From NCBI RefSeq assembly GCF_014650035.1, contig NZ_BMUE01000003.1, forward strand, positions 558,001 through 622,000: 64,000 nt of DNA, given 5' to 3'. This DNA comes from Streptomyces lucensis JCM 4490. GTDB lineage: Bacteria > Actinomycetota > Actinomycetes > Streptomycetales > Streptomycetaceae. Positions 51,545 through 61,097 of this stretch are shown here, one piece after another. The position numbers and the translations under genes were made by a program. Each line of letters opens with the position of its first letter. Position 1 is the first letter of the stretch. Under the pieces are notes generated by a model that saw only the letters and a program-made list of their open reading frames with translations, did not search any database and was not told the origin of the DNA.

Positions 51545-52761
51545 TGACCGCACCCGCGCGCACGCGCACGTCCGCCGACCTGATCCGCGCGGAGGAGCCG
51601 GTTCTCGCGCACAACTACCATCCGCTGCCCGTGGTGGTGGCCCGCGCCGAGGGCACCTGGGTGGAGGACGTCGAGGGCAACCGCTACCTCGACATGCTGG
51701 CGGGCTACTCGGCGCTCAACTTCGGCCACCGGCACCCGGCGCTCGTGGAGGCCGCGCACCGCCAGCTGGATCTGCTGACGCTCACCTCCCGGGCCTTCCA
51801 CAACGACCGGCTCGCGGAGTTCGCCGAGCGGCTCGCGGCGCTGACCGGCCTGGACATGGTGCTGCCGATGAACACCGGCGCCGAGGCGGTGGAGAGCGGC
51901 GTCAAGGTGGCCCGCAAGTGGGCGTACGACGTGAAGGGCGTCCCCGCCGACCGGGCCACGATCGTGGTCGCGGCGGACAACTTCCACGGCCGTACGACGA
52001 CCATCGTCAGCTTCTCCACGGACGAGACGGCCCGTGCGGGCTTCGGTCCCTTCACGCCCGGCTTCCGCGTCGTGCCGTACAACGACCTGGCCGCGCTGGA
52101 GGCCGCGGTGGACGACACCACGGCCGCGGTGCTGATCGAGCCCATCCAGGGCGAGGCGGGCGTCATCATCCCGGACGACGGCTATCTCGCCGGGGTGCGC
52201 GAGCTGACCCGCCGCAAGGGGTGCCTGTTCATCGCCGACGAGATCCAGTCGGGTCTCGGCCGCACGGGCCGCACCCTCGCCGTCGAGCACGAGGACGTCG
52301 TGCCGGACGTGCTGCTGCTCGGCAAGGCGCTGGGCGGCGGCATCGTGCCGGTGTCGGCGGTGGTGGCCCGCAGCGAGGTGCTGGGCGTGCTGCACCCGGG
52401 CGAGCACGGCTCGACGTTCGGCGGCAACCCGCTCGCCGCGGCGGTCGGCACGGCCGTGGTGGAGCTGCTGGAGACCGGCGAGTTCCAGCGCCGGGCCGCC
52501 GAGCTGGGCGTGGTCCTGCGGGACGGGCTGACCGAGCTGGTCGGCAGGGGCGTGCTCGGCTTCCGCTCCCGCGGGCTGTGGGCGGGCGTCGACGTCGACC
52601 CGGCGATCGGCACCGGCCGTGAGGTCAGCGAGCGGCTGATGCGGCAGGGCGTGCTGGCCAAGGACACCCATGGCTCGACGATCCGGCTGGCACCCCCGCT
52701 GACCATCACGGAGGACGAACTGCGCTCCGCGCTGGCGGCGCTGGAGAAGGTCCTGGTCTGA
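51544..52761 (+). CDS. rocD: Ornithine aminotransferase
   Basis: Encodes 405 residues of the class III aminotransferases. The motifs are MNTGAEAVESGVK, NFHGRTTT, EPIQGEAGV, DEIQSGLGRTG and GKALGGGIVP, where the Lys binds PLP. The length and the opening HNYHPLPVVVARAEGTWVED are those of ornithine-oxo-acid aminotransferases, which make glutamate semialdehyde. Coupled to the dimethylargininase, it channels ornithine or arginine carbon to glutamate. Confidence 0.94.
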   Translation: MTAPARTRTSADLIRAEEPVLAHNYHPLPVVVARAEGTWVEDVEGNRYLDMLAGYSALNFGHRHPALVEAAHRQLDLLTLTSRAFHNDRLAEFAERLAALTGLDMVLPMNTGAEAVESGVKVARKWAYDVKGVPADRATIVVAADNFHGRTTTIVSFSTDETARAGFGPFTPGFRVVPYNDLAALEAAVDDTTAAVLIEPIQGEAGVIIPDDGYLAGVRELTRRKGCLFIADEIQSGLGRTGRTLAVEHEDVVPDVLLLGKALGGGIVPVSAVVARSEVLGVLHPGEHGSTFGGNPLAAAVGTAVVELLETGEFQRRAAELGVVLRDGLTELVGRGVLGFRSRGLWAGVDVDPAIGTGREVSERLMRQGVLAKDTHGSTIRLAPPLTITEDELRSALAALEKVLV

Positions 52762-52771
52762 GGGCCCGTGA

Positions 52772-52804
52772 GCGGGGGCCGGTGCCGTGGGCGCCGGCCC
52801 CCGC
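52772..52804. terminator. Terminator between rocD and DUF305 gene
   Basis: Arms of 15 bases (GCGGGGGCCGGTGCC / GGCGCCGGCCCCCGC) pair with one G-T wobble around a GTG loop. It lies between convergent genes and can serve both. Confidence 0.75.
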
Positions 52805-52812
52805 CCGTGCCG

Positions 52813-53445
52813 TCAGCCGGCGCCGAGGAGCTTCTTCATCTCCTTGATCTCGGCGTTCTGGGCGGTGACGATGTCATCCGCCGTGCGCCGTGCGGGCCCG
52901 TAGGCGCCCTTCGACCGCTCGGTGCCGGCCATCTCGACGGCGCCCCGGTGGTGTTCGACCATCAGGGACAGGAACGCCGTGTCGAACGCCCTGCCGTGGG
53001 CCTTCTTCAGGGCCGTCATGTCGTCGTCGCCCATCATCCCGGGCATGCCGGACATACCGGGCATTCCGGTGTGGCCGGAATGGGCCGAGTGGTCCATGCC
53101 GGCCGTGGGGACCTGCTCGCCCCAGGACCTGAGCCAGCCGGTCATGGTGCGGATCTCGGGGTCCTGGGCCTTCTCGATGCGGGCGGCCAGATCCTTCACA
53201 CGGGCCGAGGAGGCCCGGCCGGCGGCGAGCCGCGCCATCTCCAGGGCCTGCCGGTGGTGCGGGATCATGCCCTGCGCGAAGCGGACGTCCTGGGCGTTGT
53301 GGGCGGTGGCGGTGGCGCTCGCGCCGGGGGCGCCCGCCGTGGTGCCGCTGCCGGACGTTTCGCCGCCGCAGGCGGTCAGGGCGAGGACCGCGGTGGCGGC
53401 GGCCGCGACGAGGGCGGCGCGGCGCGCCAGGGTACGGGTGGTCAT
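52813..53445 (-). CDS. DUF305 lipoprotein, Met/His-rich
   Basis: Encodes 210 residues. The signal peptide ends in a lipobox LTAC, so it is probably a lipoprotein. The DUF305 four-helix fold is shown by FAQGMIPHHRQALEMARLA and its repeat LMVEHHRGAVEMA, each with an HH pair. Between them lies a Met/Gly/His-rich stretch (GMDHSAHSGHTGMPGM) typical of copper-binding segments. DUF305 proteins occur with copper and metal resistance genes, and the CtaG-like protein is 3 kb away. Confidence 0.9.
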   Translation of the reverse strand: MTTRTLARRAALVAAAATAVLALTACGGETSGSGTTAGAPGASATATAHNAQDVRFAQGMIPHHRQALEMARLAAGRASSARVKDLAARIEKAQDPEIRTMTGWLRSWGEQVPTAGMDHSAHSGHTGMPGMSGMPGMMGDDDMTALKKAHGRAFDTAFLSLMVEHHRGAVEMAGTERSKGAYGPARRTADDIVTAQNAEIKEMKKLLGAG

Positions 53446-53543
53446 GCGGAACTCCTGCTGTGGGATGGGGTGCTGCGGGCACGCGTGGGTACGGCCGGGG
53501 GCGCTCCCGCGCGTACGGGGAGCGGTCCGGGCCGCCGCGGCCT

Positions 53544-53963
53544 CTAGATCCGCAGGAGCTGGAGTTCCGCCAGGGAGGGCGGGGCGCGGGCGCCTTCCGG
53601 TGCCGTGGCCCTGAGGGACCGTACGCGGTGCGCCGGCGCGAGAACGGTCCCGTGGTCCGGGAGCAGGGCGGGCGGCTGCGGTGCGCCGCTGACCGCGCCC
53701 GACGCGCAGGCCGCGTCGGCGTGGTGCGGGTGGTGGCCGCCGCAGTGGCCCTCGCCGCCCGGGCAGTCGTCCTGCGCGGCGACGGCGGCGGTCATGTGCG
53801 CGGAACGGGCGTGCTCCGCCTGTCCCATGCGGTGTCCCATGCCGCCGCCGGGCGCCAGGGCGTGCATGCCCAGCAGCCCCGCCAGCACCGCGAGCACGAG
53901 CAGCGCGCGGTGCCGCCGGGGCGGGCGCGAGACGTACGGTCCGGTGCTGGGCATCGGTGCCAT
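53544..53963 (-). CDS. DUF6153-like small secreted/membrane protein
   Basis: Encodes 139 residues from ATG 53963, or 136 from the ATG at 53954. A single hydrophobic stretch (ALLVLAVLAGLLGMHAL) near residue 25 is followed by a His/Cys/Met-rich segment (CPGGEGHCGGHHPHHADAAC) that could bind metal. Similar proteins are often found next to DUF305 genes in streptomycetes, as here; the family name is from memory. Both starts have weak ribosome sites. Confidence 0.65.
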   Translation of the reverse strand: MAPMPSTGPYVSRPPRRHRALLVLAVLAGLLGMHALAPGGGMGHRMGQAEHARSAHMTAAVAAQDDCPGGEGHCGGHHPHHADAACASGAVSGAPQPPALLPDHGTVLAPAHRVRSLRATAPEGARAPPSLAELQLLRI

Positions 53964-54060
53964 CGTACGGGGGCCGGGTCCGCCGGCGGTCCGGGGCTCA
54001 CCGTGTGCGCTCCGTCCGGGTGACCCGGGCCCCTCGCCGGCCCGCTCACCGCCGGGTGGT

Positions 54061-55650
54061 TCAGGCCAGGGCCGCCTTGAGCGCTCCCAGCGCCGTCTTC
54101 GGGTCGGCGAGGGCGTGGTAGACGCCGGGGATCTCGTGGTCGAGACCCAGCAGACCGTAGACGGCGTGCATGGCACCGCGGACGGAGTACTCCACGGTGA
54201 AGACGACGTCCTCGGGAATCTCCGTGAACTGGCCGAGGAAGGCGAAGTTCGCCGAGCCGCGGGGGATGACGAGCGGCCGGTCGCCGGTGGTGCGGGGAGC
54301 GAACTGGCTGGTGATGTAGGGCATCATCACCGGGATGACGGTCGTGGTGGCCGCGACGCGGTCCTCGATGTCCGACAGGCCGAGGTGGCCGAGGAGTTCG
54401 GTGAGGATCTCCCGGCCGGTGGCCCCGGCCATGGGCCTGCCGACGAAGTCGCCCTCGTTGTCGGCGAACAGGCCGTACCCCCACAGGGTGTGGACGTCCT
54501 CCGGCTGGCCCTCGAAGTGCGGGGCGTGCGGGACCACGACGGACATCAGCCAGCCGGAGTCCTTGAACGTCATCAGGGCGCCCGTGCCGGGGAGGTTGCC
54601 GGACAGTTCCTCGATGCGGTGCAGCAGCAGCGGACTGCGCATGGTGAGGGTGAAGGACTCCCACTTGGCCTCGTCGACGTTGCCGTGGAAGGCGGCCGGC
54701 CGGCCGAAGTCGTCGGCCTTCGCGGCGATCGTCTCCCACAGCCGCCAGGCGCCGTCCCGCTTGTCACGGATCAGTTCCGGTGCGTGGTCGTCGCCGCCGT
54801 AGGCCGCGTCGGCGGTCATCGAGCCGAGGGTGACGAACGCGTAGTCGGTGTCGCCGAGGTCGTAGGTGTCCGGTTCGCCGGCCCGGTCGAGGTGCAGACG
54901 CCGGGCCCGGCGGGTGCCGTCGTCACCGGTGGCGAAGTCGACGTCCGTGACCCGCACGCCGTGCTCGAAGCGCACGCCGCACTCCTCGAGCCAGGCCCGC
55001 ACCGGGCGGATGATCGAGTCGTACTGGTTGAGACGGGTGCGGCGCACGCCCGCGAGCGTGTGCATGCGCGGGAACTCCTGCATGAAGCGCAGGAAGTAGC
55101 GGCGCAGCTCGATCGCGCTGTGCCAGTTCTGGAAGGCGAAGGTGGTGCGCCACATCGTCCAGAAGTTGGTCTCGAAGAAGTGCGGGGAGAAGAAGTCCTC
55201 GATCCGGCGGGCCCCGATCACGGCTTCCGGCAGCACGAGCAGCCGGGTCAGCTCCAGGCGGTCCCGGGTGTCGAGGCCGTAGTCGGACGCGTCGAGGATC
55301 TCGGCGCCCTTGCCGATCAGGCGGGCCTTGGCGTCGGTGGGCCACTTGGCGTTGAAGGCGCGGATCTCCTCGCGCACCGACACCGTCTCGTCGGTCAGGG
55401 TGGGAATGGTCTCCAGGAGGTTCCACAGGCAGGTGTAGGCCTCGTCCTCCAGCATGCGCCCGCCGCGGGAGACGTATCCGGCGGGCTCGCCGCGTCCGTC
55501 CATGGAGCCCCCGGCGAGCGGCAGTTCCTCCAGGATGTGGATGTCCTGTCCGGCGAGGCCCGCGTCGCGGACGAGGAAGACGGCGGCTGCCAGCGAGGCG
55601 ATGCCCCCGCCGACGAGGTAGGCGCGCGGCTGCTGCCGGGCTGCGGTCAT
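54061..55650 (-). CDS. ohyA: Oleate hydratase
   Basis: Encodes 529 residues, close to the normal family length. The FAD-binding motif YLVGGGIASLAAAVFL opens the protein, followed by the family's EELPLAGGSMDGRG and GGRMLEDEAYTCLW, where the Glu and Tyr region of the active site lies. The enzyme adds water to the 9,10 double bond of oleate, giving 10-hydroxystearate and detoxifying unsaturated fatty acids. It stands alone on the minus strand, downstream of the stress-protein remnant. Confidence 0.92.
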   Translation of the reverse strand: MTAARQQPRAYLVGGGIASLAAAVFLVRDAGLAGQDIHILEELPLAGGSMDGRGEPAGYVSRGGRMLEDEAYTCLWNLLETIPTLTDETVSVREEIRAFNAKWPTDAKARLIGKGAEILDASDYGLDTRDRLELTRLLVLPEAVIGARRIEDFFSPHFFETNFWTMWRTTFAFQNWHSAIELRRYFLRFMQEFPRMHTLAGVRRTRLNQYDSIIRPVRAWLEECGVRFEHGVRVTDVDFATGDDGTRRARRLHLDRAGEPDTYDLGDTDYAFVTLGSMTADAAYGGDDHAPELIRDKRDGAWRLWETIAAKADDFGRPAAFHGNVDEAKWESFTLTMRSPLLLHRIEELSGNLPGTGALMTFKDSGWLMSVVVPHAPHFEGQPEDVHTLWGYGLFADNEGDFVGRPMAGATGREILTELLGHLGLSDIEDRVAATTTVIPVMMPYITSQFAPRTTGDRPLVIPRGSANFAFLGQFTEIPEDVVFTVEYSVRGAMHAVYGLLGLDHEIPGVYHALADPKTALGALKAALA

Positions 55651-55663
55651 GATTTCTCTCCGC

Positions 55664-56060
55664 TCAGTCGTGGGCGACGACCGCGACGGGGGCCGCCGCG
55701 TGGTGCAGGACGGCGTGGGCGACGGGGCCGATGTGGGCGCCGACGGACGAGCGGCGGACGCGCCGGCCGACGACGACCAGGGAGGCCTCGTGGGAGGCGT
55801 CGATGAGGAGGAGCGAAGGGCTGCCGGAACGGGAGTCCGTCACGACCTCCACGCCGGGGTGCTTCTGCCTCCACGGCTGCAGCACCTCGGTGAGGGCGTC
55901 CGCATCGCTCTGCGCCAGCATTTCGGTGACCTGGGGGTCGGGGGACATTCCGTAGGGGTAGTAGTACGGCTCGTTCCAGCCGTGCAGCACCCGCAGGGGC
56001 ACGCCACGGCTGGCGGCGGCCTCGAAGGCGAACTCGATCGGTGCCGGCCGGCACCCCCAC
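55664..56060 (-). pseudogene. Universal stress protein remnant lacking its N-terminus
   Basis: The C-terminal 112 residues read as a normal UspA domain: LLIDASHEASLVVVGRRVRRSS and HIGPVAHAVLHHAAAPVAVV, in which the G-x2-G-x9-G(S/T) pattern is blurred. In-frame sequence before the GTG at 56002 still matches (PIEFAFEAAASRGVP), but the expected ATP-binding start VVVGVDGS is missing. RVGV appears in another frame at about 56060-56071, so a small deletion or frameshift has broken the gene. No start codon fits a full-length product. A palindrome (GTGCCGGCCGGCAC, 56041-56054) sits at the break. Confidence 0.65.
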
Positions 56061-56158
56061 TCTCGCGGCCGGCGGGGTGCCGCGCCGGATGCCGAAGGGC
56101 TCGGGCGATGGGGCTCAACGTCCCTGTCCGCCGGGCCTGTCGGCGAGCGCCGGGACCC

Positions 56159-56175
56159 GCCGCGGGGACCGCGGC
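56159..56175 (-). terminator. Terminator of the arginine deiminase operon
   Basis: A perfect 7-base stem (GCCGCGG / CCGCGGC) with loop GGA lies 5 bases after the carbamate kinase stop. Confidence 0.6.
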
Positions 56176-56180
56176 TCCTG

Positions 56181-57104
56181 TCAGCCGACCGTGAGGTCCG
56201 GGCGGACGAGGGTGCCGGCCCGGCCGTGGACGATCTCGTAGGCGGCGTCCAGGGCGCCGATCGCGGCCAGTCCTCCGGTGCGTTCCACGAACCGCGCGGC
56301 GGCCTCGGCCTTGGGGCCCATGGAGCCGTCGGGGAAGCCGCCGTGGCGCAGGTCGGCGGGCGTGGCGTCGGGCACGGGCCGCTGGTCGGGGGTGCCGTAC
56401 CGCTCGTACACGCAGGGCACGTCGGTGAGGATGAGGAGGAAGTCGGCCTTCAGGTCCTCGGCGAGCAGGGCGGCGGTGAGGTCCTTGTCGACGACGGCCT
56501 CCACACCGGTCAGGGCGCCGCAGTCGGCGTCGGCGGTGACGGGGACTCCGCCCCCGCCGCCGCAGATCACCAGCGCGCCCAGGCCCAGCAGGTCGTGGAC
56601 GGTGTCGGTCTCCAGGACCCGTTCGGGCGCCGGAGAGGGGACGACACGGCGCCAGCCCGTGGTGTCCCGGGCGATGCGCCAGCCCCGCTTGCGGGCCAGT
56701 TCCTCGGCCACGGTCCGGGAGTACACCTGGCCGACGAACTTCACGGGCCGGGTGAACGCGGGATCGTCGGCCCGCACGACGGTGTGCGTGACGAGCGCGG
56801 CGATCCGGTGCCCCGGCAGGGTGTCGTGCAGGGCGCGGGCCAGCAACGAGCCGATCATGCCCTGGGTCTGCGCCCCGAGCAGGTCGAGCGGGTACGGTGC
56901 GCTGAGCGCGGGGTCGGCCTCGCTCTCCATGGCGAGCAGCCCGATCTGCGGGCCGTTGCCGTGGGTGACGACCAGCTCGTGTTCCTTGGCGAGGGCCGCG
57001 AGCGCCATGGCGACCCGGTCGATGTTGGCCTGCTGGACGGCCGCGTCGGGGCGTTCCCCGCGGTGCAGCAGGGCGTTTCCGCCGAGGGCGACGACGATGC
57101 GCAT
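56181..57104 (-). CDS. arcC: Carbamate kinase
   Basis: Encodes 307 residues. The fold motifs are [11 protein letters not shown] at the N-terminus, [10 protein letters not shown], the segment [10 protein letters not shown] and [10 protein letters not shown]. It makes ATP from carbamoyl phosphate, the energy-yielding end of the arginine deiminase pathway. It starts 3 bases after the ornithine carbamoyltransferase stop and is the last gene of the operon. Confidence 0.95.
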   Translation of the reverse strand: MRIVVALGGNALLHRGERPDAAVQQANIDRVAMALAALAKEHELVVTHGNGPQIGLLAMESEADPALSAPYPLDLLGAQTQGMIGSLLARALHDTLPGHRIAALVTHTVVRADDPAFTRPVKFVGQVYSRTVAEELARKRGWRIARDTTGWRRVVPSPAPERVLETDTVHDLLGLGALVICGGGGGVPVTADADCGALTGVEAVVDKDLTAALLAEDLKADFLLILTDVPCVYERYGTPDQRPVPDATPADLRHGGFPDGSMGPKAEAAARFVERTGGLAAIGALDAAYEIVHGRAGTLVRPDLTVG

Positions 57105-57107
57105 GGT

Positions 57108-58109
57108 TCAGTCCTCCAGGGTGGCCACGAGGACGGCCTTGATGGTGTGCAGCCGGTTCTCCGCCTGGTCGAACACGATGGAGACGGGTGAGGAGAAGAC
57201 CTCGTCGGTGACCTCCAGCCCGCTCAGGCCGTAGGTGGCCCGAAGTTCCCGGCCGAGACTCGTCCTCTCGTCGTGCAGCGCCGGCAGGCAGTGCATGAAC
57301 TTGACGTCCGGGTTGCCGGTCGCCGCCACGGTCTTGCCGTTCACCTGGTACGGCAGGAGCAGGTCGATCCGCTCGCGCCAGGTGCCGGCGGGCTCCCCCA
57401 TGGAGACCCAGACGTCGGTGTGCAGGAAGTCGGCGCCGCGTACGGCGGTCTCGACGTCCTCGGTGAGGGTGATGCGGGCTCCGCTGCGCCCGGCGAGCAC
57501 CCGGCAGGTGATGACCAGGCCGGGGTCGGGCCACAGCGCGCGCGGGGCGGCGATCCGCACGTCCATCCCCAGCAGCGCGCCCATCGAGAGCAGGGAGTTG
57601 CCCATGTTGTTGCGGGCGTCGCCGAGATAGCAGTAGCTGATGTCGGTGAGCGGCTTGGCGCTGTGCTCGCTCATGGTGAGCACGTCGCACAGGCTCTGGG
57701 TGGGATGGGCGGTGTCGGTCAGCCCGTTGTAGACGGGTACGCCCGAGTGAACGGCGAGTTCGGCGACGATCGACTGGGCGGAGCCCCGGTACTCGATACC
57801 GTCGAACATGCGGCCGAGGACGCGGGCGGTGTCGGTGACGGACTCCTTGTGGCCGACGTGGGTGTCGCCGGGGCCGAGGAAGGTGGTGGCGGCGCCCTGG
57901 TCGGCGGCGGCCACCTCGAAGGCGCAGCGGGTGCGGGTGGAGGTCTTCTCGAATACGAGGGCGATGTGCCTGCCGGTGAGCCGGGGCTGTTCGGTGCCGG
58001 CGCGGCGGGCCGCCTTGAGTTCGGCGGCCAGGCCGAGGAGGTGCCGGATCTCGGCGGCGGTGAAGTCGAGTTCGCTCAGGTAGGAGCGGCCTCGCAGGTC
58101 GACGGTCAT
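57108..58109 (-). CDS. arcB: Catabolic ornithine carbamoyltransferase
   Basis: Encodes 333 residues. The carbamoyl-phosphate loop STRTR is present in [12 protein letters not shown], the HPTQ motif as AHPTQSLCD, and the ornithine Cys in [10 protein letters not shown]. Its length (over 330) and its position between arginine deiminase and carbamate kinase mark it as the catabolic enzyme, which splits citrulline. GGGGAC stands 8 bases before the ATG. 23 bases separate it from the deiminase gene. Confidence 0.94.
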   Translation of the reverse strand: MTVDLRGRSYLSELDFTAAEIRHLLGLAAELKAARRAGTEQPRLTGRHIALVFEKTSTRTRCAFEVAAADQGAATTFLGPGDTHVGHKESVTDTARVLGRMFDGIEYRGSAQSIVAELAVHSGVPVYNGLTDTAHPTQSLCDVLTMSEHSAKPLTDISYCYLGDARNNMGNSLLSMGALLGMDVRIAAPRALWPDPGLVITCRVLAGRSGARITLTEDVETAVRGADFLHTDVWVSMGEPAGTWRERIDLLLPYQVNGKTVAATGNPDVKFMHCLPALHDERTSLGRELRATYGLSGLEVTDEVFSSPVSIVFDQAENRLHTIKAVLVATLED

Positions 58110-58132
58110 GGTGGTGTCCCCGGGACGTGGGG

Positions 58133-59347
58133 TCAGACGGCCGGGTCGCGTTCGACGGGGCAGCTCATGCAGCGGGGGCCGCCACGGCCGCGGCCGAGTT
58201 CGGCGCCGGCGATGGTGACGACCTCGATGCCCTGCTTGCGCAGGTAGGTGTTGGTGGTGACGTTGCGCTCGTAGCCGACGACGACGCCCGGCGCGAGGGC
58301 TAGGAAGTTGCTGCCGTCGTCCCACTGTTCACGCTCGGCGCCCCGGATGTCCTGCGGCGCGGACAGCATCCGCACCTTGTCCAGGTCCAGGGCCTCGGCG
58401 AGCGCGGTGGCCAGGTCGGAGTTCGGCGTCACGTCGAAGCCGGTGGGCCGGGTGTCGCTGGGGCGCAGGGTCCAGGACCGCAGGGAGTCGGCCAGACCGG
58501 GGTAGATGGCGAAGGCGTCGCGGTCCAGCATGGTGAGCACGGTGTCGAGGTGCATGTAGGCGCGGGTGGCGGGCAGTTGGACGGCGATCAGCCGGCTCGC
58601 CGTTCCGGCCGCGAACAGCCGCGCGGCCAGGCTCTCGACGGCCTGCGCCGTGGTGCGCTCGCCCATGCCGACCATGACGGCTCCGTTGCCGAGGACGTGG
58701 ACGTCGCCGCCCTCCAGCGTGCCCACGGCACCGTCGAGCAGGGGCTCGGGCGCGGCGCCCGCGAACATGGGGTGGAAGCGGTAGATCGCCTCCGCGTGGA
58801 GGCTCTCACGGCGCCGGGCCGTCTTGGCCATCGGGTTCACGGAGAGCCTGTCGTACATCCAGCACGAGTTGTCGCGCGGGAAGAGGTGGTTGGGCAGCGG
58901 GGTGAGGGCGAAGTCGTCGGCGTCGAGCGCGCTCCACACCAGGCTGCGCGGGTCGGTCAGCGGCAGGTCGCTCTTGAGCAGTCCGCCGATGAGGTAGCCC
59001 GCGAGGGTCTCGCCGTCCAGGCCGGCGCATAGTTCGCGCACCGGGTCGACGAGGGCGGGGCCGACGACGGCCGGGGTGACGACCCGGTCGAGGAGCCAGT
59101 CGCGGGCCTCGGGTACGTCGAGGGTCTGGGCGAGCAGGTCGGCGAAGTAGTGGACGCGGGTGCCGTGGTCGCGCAGGACCTGGGCGAAGGCGTCGTGCTC
59201 CTCGCGGGCCCGCTTGGCCCACAGGATGTCGTCGAAGAGCAGGGCGTCGACGTTGCGCGGGGTGAGGCGGGAGAGTTCGAGGCCGGGGCGGTGCAGGACG
59301 ACCTGGCGCAGCCGCCCGACTTCGGAGTCGACGTGGAAGGTGTTCAT
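58133..59347 (-). CDS. arcA: Arginine deiminase
   Basis: Encodes 404 residues. The catalytic residues lie in the family motifs: FTRDN is seen as [22 protein letters not shown] is intact, [11 protein letters not shown] supplies His, and the nucleophile Cys393 is in [11 protein letters not shown] at the C-terminus. It converts arginine to citrulline and ammonia. It starts 30 bases after the antiporter stop. Confidence 0.95.
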   Translation of the reverse strand: MNTFHVDSEVGRLRQVVLHRPGLELSRLTPRNVDALLFDDILWAKRAREEHDAFAQVLRDHGTRVHYFADLLAQTLDVPEARDWLLDRVVTPAVVGPALVDPVRELCAGLDGETLAGYLIGGLLKSDLPLTDPRSLVWSALDADDFALTPLPNHLFPRDNSCWMYDRLSVNPMAKTARRRESLHAEAIYRFHPMFAGAAPEPLLDGAVGTLEGGDVHVLGNGAVMVGMGERTTAQAVESLAARLFAAGTASRLIAVQLPATRAYMHLDTVLTMLDRDAFAIYPGLADSLRSWTLRPSDTRPTGFDVTPNSDLATALAEALDLDKVRMLSAPQDIRGAEREQWDDGSNFLALAPGVVVGYERNVTTNTYLRKQGIEVVTIAGAELGRGRGGPRCMSCPVERDPAV

Positions 59348-59377
59348 CAGGAGGGGTCCTTCGTGTGCTCGGGGTGG

Positions 59378-60862
59378 TCAGTCGTGGTGGCGGAGGCCGT
59401 ACTGGTCCCGCTGGCCTCCGATGCGGTTGGCGCGCGGCCCTCGGGTGGTGCTCCGGGGCGTCGGGGGCGTCTCGGGCGCACGCTCCGGCTGGGCCCGCAG
59501 CCGCGCGTCCGCCGGCGCCGCCTCGCCGTGGGTGTCCTGGCCGCGCTTGAGCCAGACGTAGACGGGCACGCCCAGCAGCAGGACGAACAAGCCGTAGTAG
59601 ACGGTCTGGTAGCCGCTGCCCTGGATCGACCAGTACGAGAAGGCGAGGGCGAGTGCGGCGCCCGTGACGTCACGGGCGAGCCGCCGGGGGTTCGGCTTCT
59701 CAGCGTCGCGCACGAGGAGCCAGTACAGCTGGGCGGCGGCGGAGAACAGGTACGGGATCACGGCCGTGAACACGCTCAGCAGCACGATCTTGGTGAAGAC
59801 GTCCTCGAAGCGGGTGTAGCTGAACACCGTGATCAGCGAGGCCAGCACCGTGGAGGCGACGATGCCGAACGCGGGCACGTCGCCCTCGCCGCGCAGCCGG
59901 GCGAAGGCACGGGGGAAGAGGCCGTCGCGGGCTGCGGCGTACGGCATCTCGGCGCACAGCATGGTCCAGCCGTTGAGGGCGCCGATCCCGGAGATGATCG
60001 CGGCGACGGCGACGACGTCACCGGCCCAGGTGCCACCGAAGATGTTGTTCGCCGCGTCGGTGAAGGGCGCGGTCGAGTCACCCAGCCGGCCGTGGGAGAC
60101 GGTGCCGAAGACGGCGAGCGTGCCCAGGATGTAGATCACCGCGCAGACGAGGGTGCCGTAGACGGTGGCGCGCGGAACGTTGCGCCCCGGCTCCCGGACC
60201 CGCCCGGCGACCACGGAGGCCGCCTCCAGGCCGAGGTAGCTGAACAGGGCGATGGCGCTCGCGGCCGAGATCGCGCCCAGCGCCGACTGGCCGCTGGCGT
60301 TGAACGGGCCGAAGTTGGCGGGGTCGACGAACAGGAGCCCGACGGTGGCCATGAAGACCAGCGGGACGAACTTCAGCGCGGTCGTGATCACCTGGAACGC
60401 GCCGGTGTTGCGCACGCCGGTGAGGTTGATCGCGGCCGGGATCCACAGTCCGACCAGCGCGAGGAGCACCGAAATCCACTCGTGGTGCCCGGTGTTGACG
60501 AACACCTCGACATAGCCGACCCAGGCCACCACGATCGCGGCGTTGCCGGCCCAGGCGGTGATCCAGTACGACCAGGCGTTGAGGAACCCGGTGAACTCGC
60601 CGAACGCCTCGCGGGCGTAGACGTACGGACCGCCGCTGGCCGGGACGCGCTTGGACAGGGCGCCGAAGGTCAGCGCCAGCGCGAGGGCGCCGAGAGTCAC
60701 GACGACGAACGCGACGAGGGAGATCGGTCCGTAGGGGGCGAGGGCGGAGGGCAGCGCGAAGACTCCGGTGCCGATGATGCTGCCGATCACCAGCGCGGAG
60801 GCGGCGGGCAGGCCGAGCGCCGCCGGCGGCGCCCCCTTCCGGCCTTGTGTGGATCCGGGCAT
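59378..60862 (-). CDS. arcD: Arginine/ornithine antiporter-like APC permease
   Basis: A protein of 494 residues with 12 membrane segments of the APC superfamily: SALVIGSIIGTGVFALPSAL at the start, GPYVYAREAFGEFTGFLNAW, and FSYLGLEAASVVAGRVREPGRN (in short pieces). The C-terminal 50 residues are charged and cytoplasmic. First gene of the arcDABC operon, so it probably exchanges arginine for ornithine. AAGGAG precedes the ATG. A DosR-like palindrome lies 112 bases upstream. Confidence 0.88.
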   Translation of the reverse strand: MPGSTQGRKGAPPAALGLPAASALVIGSIIGTGVFALPSALAPYGPISLVAFVVVTLGALALALTFGALSKRVPASGGPYVYAREAFGEFTGFLNAWSYWITAWAGNAAIVVAWVGYVEVFVNTGHHEWISVLLALVGLWIPAAINLTGVRNTGAFQVITTALKFVPLVFMATVGLLFVDPANFGPFNASGQSALGAISAASAIALFSYLGLEAASVVAGRVREPGRNVPRATVYGTLVCAVIYILGTLAVFGTVSHGRLGDSTAPFTDAANNIFGGTWAGDVVAVAAIISGIGALNGWTMLCAEMPYAAARDGLFPRAFARLRGEGDVPAFGIVASTVLASLITVFSYTRFEDVFTKIVLLSVFTAVIPYLFSAAAQLYWLLVRDAEKPNPRRLARDVTGAALALAFSYWSIQGSGYQTVYYGLFVLLLGVPVYVWLKRGQDTHGEAAPADARLRAQPERAPETPPTPRSTTRGPRANRIGGQRDQYGLRHHD

Positions 60863-60930
60863 GGCGTGCTCCTTGCGCAGTTCGTCGGTTCGTCAGTTCG
60901 TCCAGGTGAGTCGATCTGCGAACGATCTTT

Positions 60931-60943
60931 CTGCGCCGCGCAG
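60931..60943. promoter_or_regulatory. 6-1-6 palindrome before arcD
   Basis: CTGCGC-C-GCGCAG is a perfect inverted repeat about 70 bases upstream of the antiporter start. It has the same 6-1-6 layout and GCGC core as the GCGCAT-C-ATGCGC repeat before the dimethylargininase gene. Confidence 0.35.
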
Positions 60944-60973
60944 CACATGGTCAGTGGCCGCTCGGCCCCGCCC

Positions 60974-60989
60974 GGGACCCATTGGTCCC
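60974..60989. promoter_or_regulatory. DosR/OsdR-like palindrome upstream of the arginine deiminase operon
   Basis: GGGACC-CATT-GGTCCC (with outer C and G also pairing) resembles the GGGAC...GTCCC boxes bound by DosR/DevR regulators, though its centre is two bases wider than the mycobacterial box. It lies between the operon and the response regulator gene. Confidence 0.5.
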
Positions 60990-61097
60990 GGCCGCCGGGG
61001 CCCGCTCAGCCCAGGGCGCCCGCCGGGGGCCCTTCTCCCGCATCACGGCAACGGGCTTGTGCGGCCGGGACGGTGACCCGCGTCACCGTCCCGGCCG

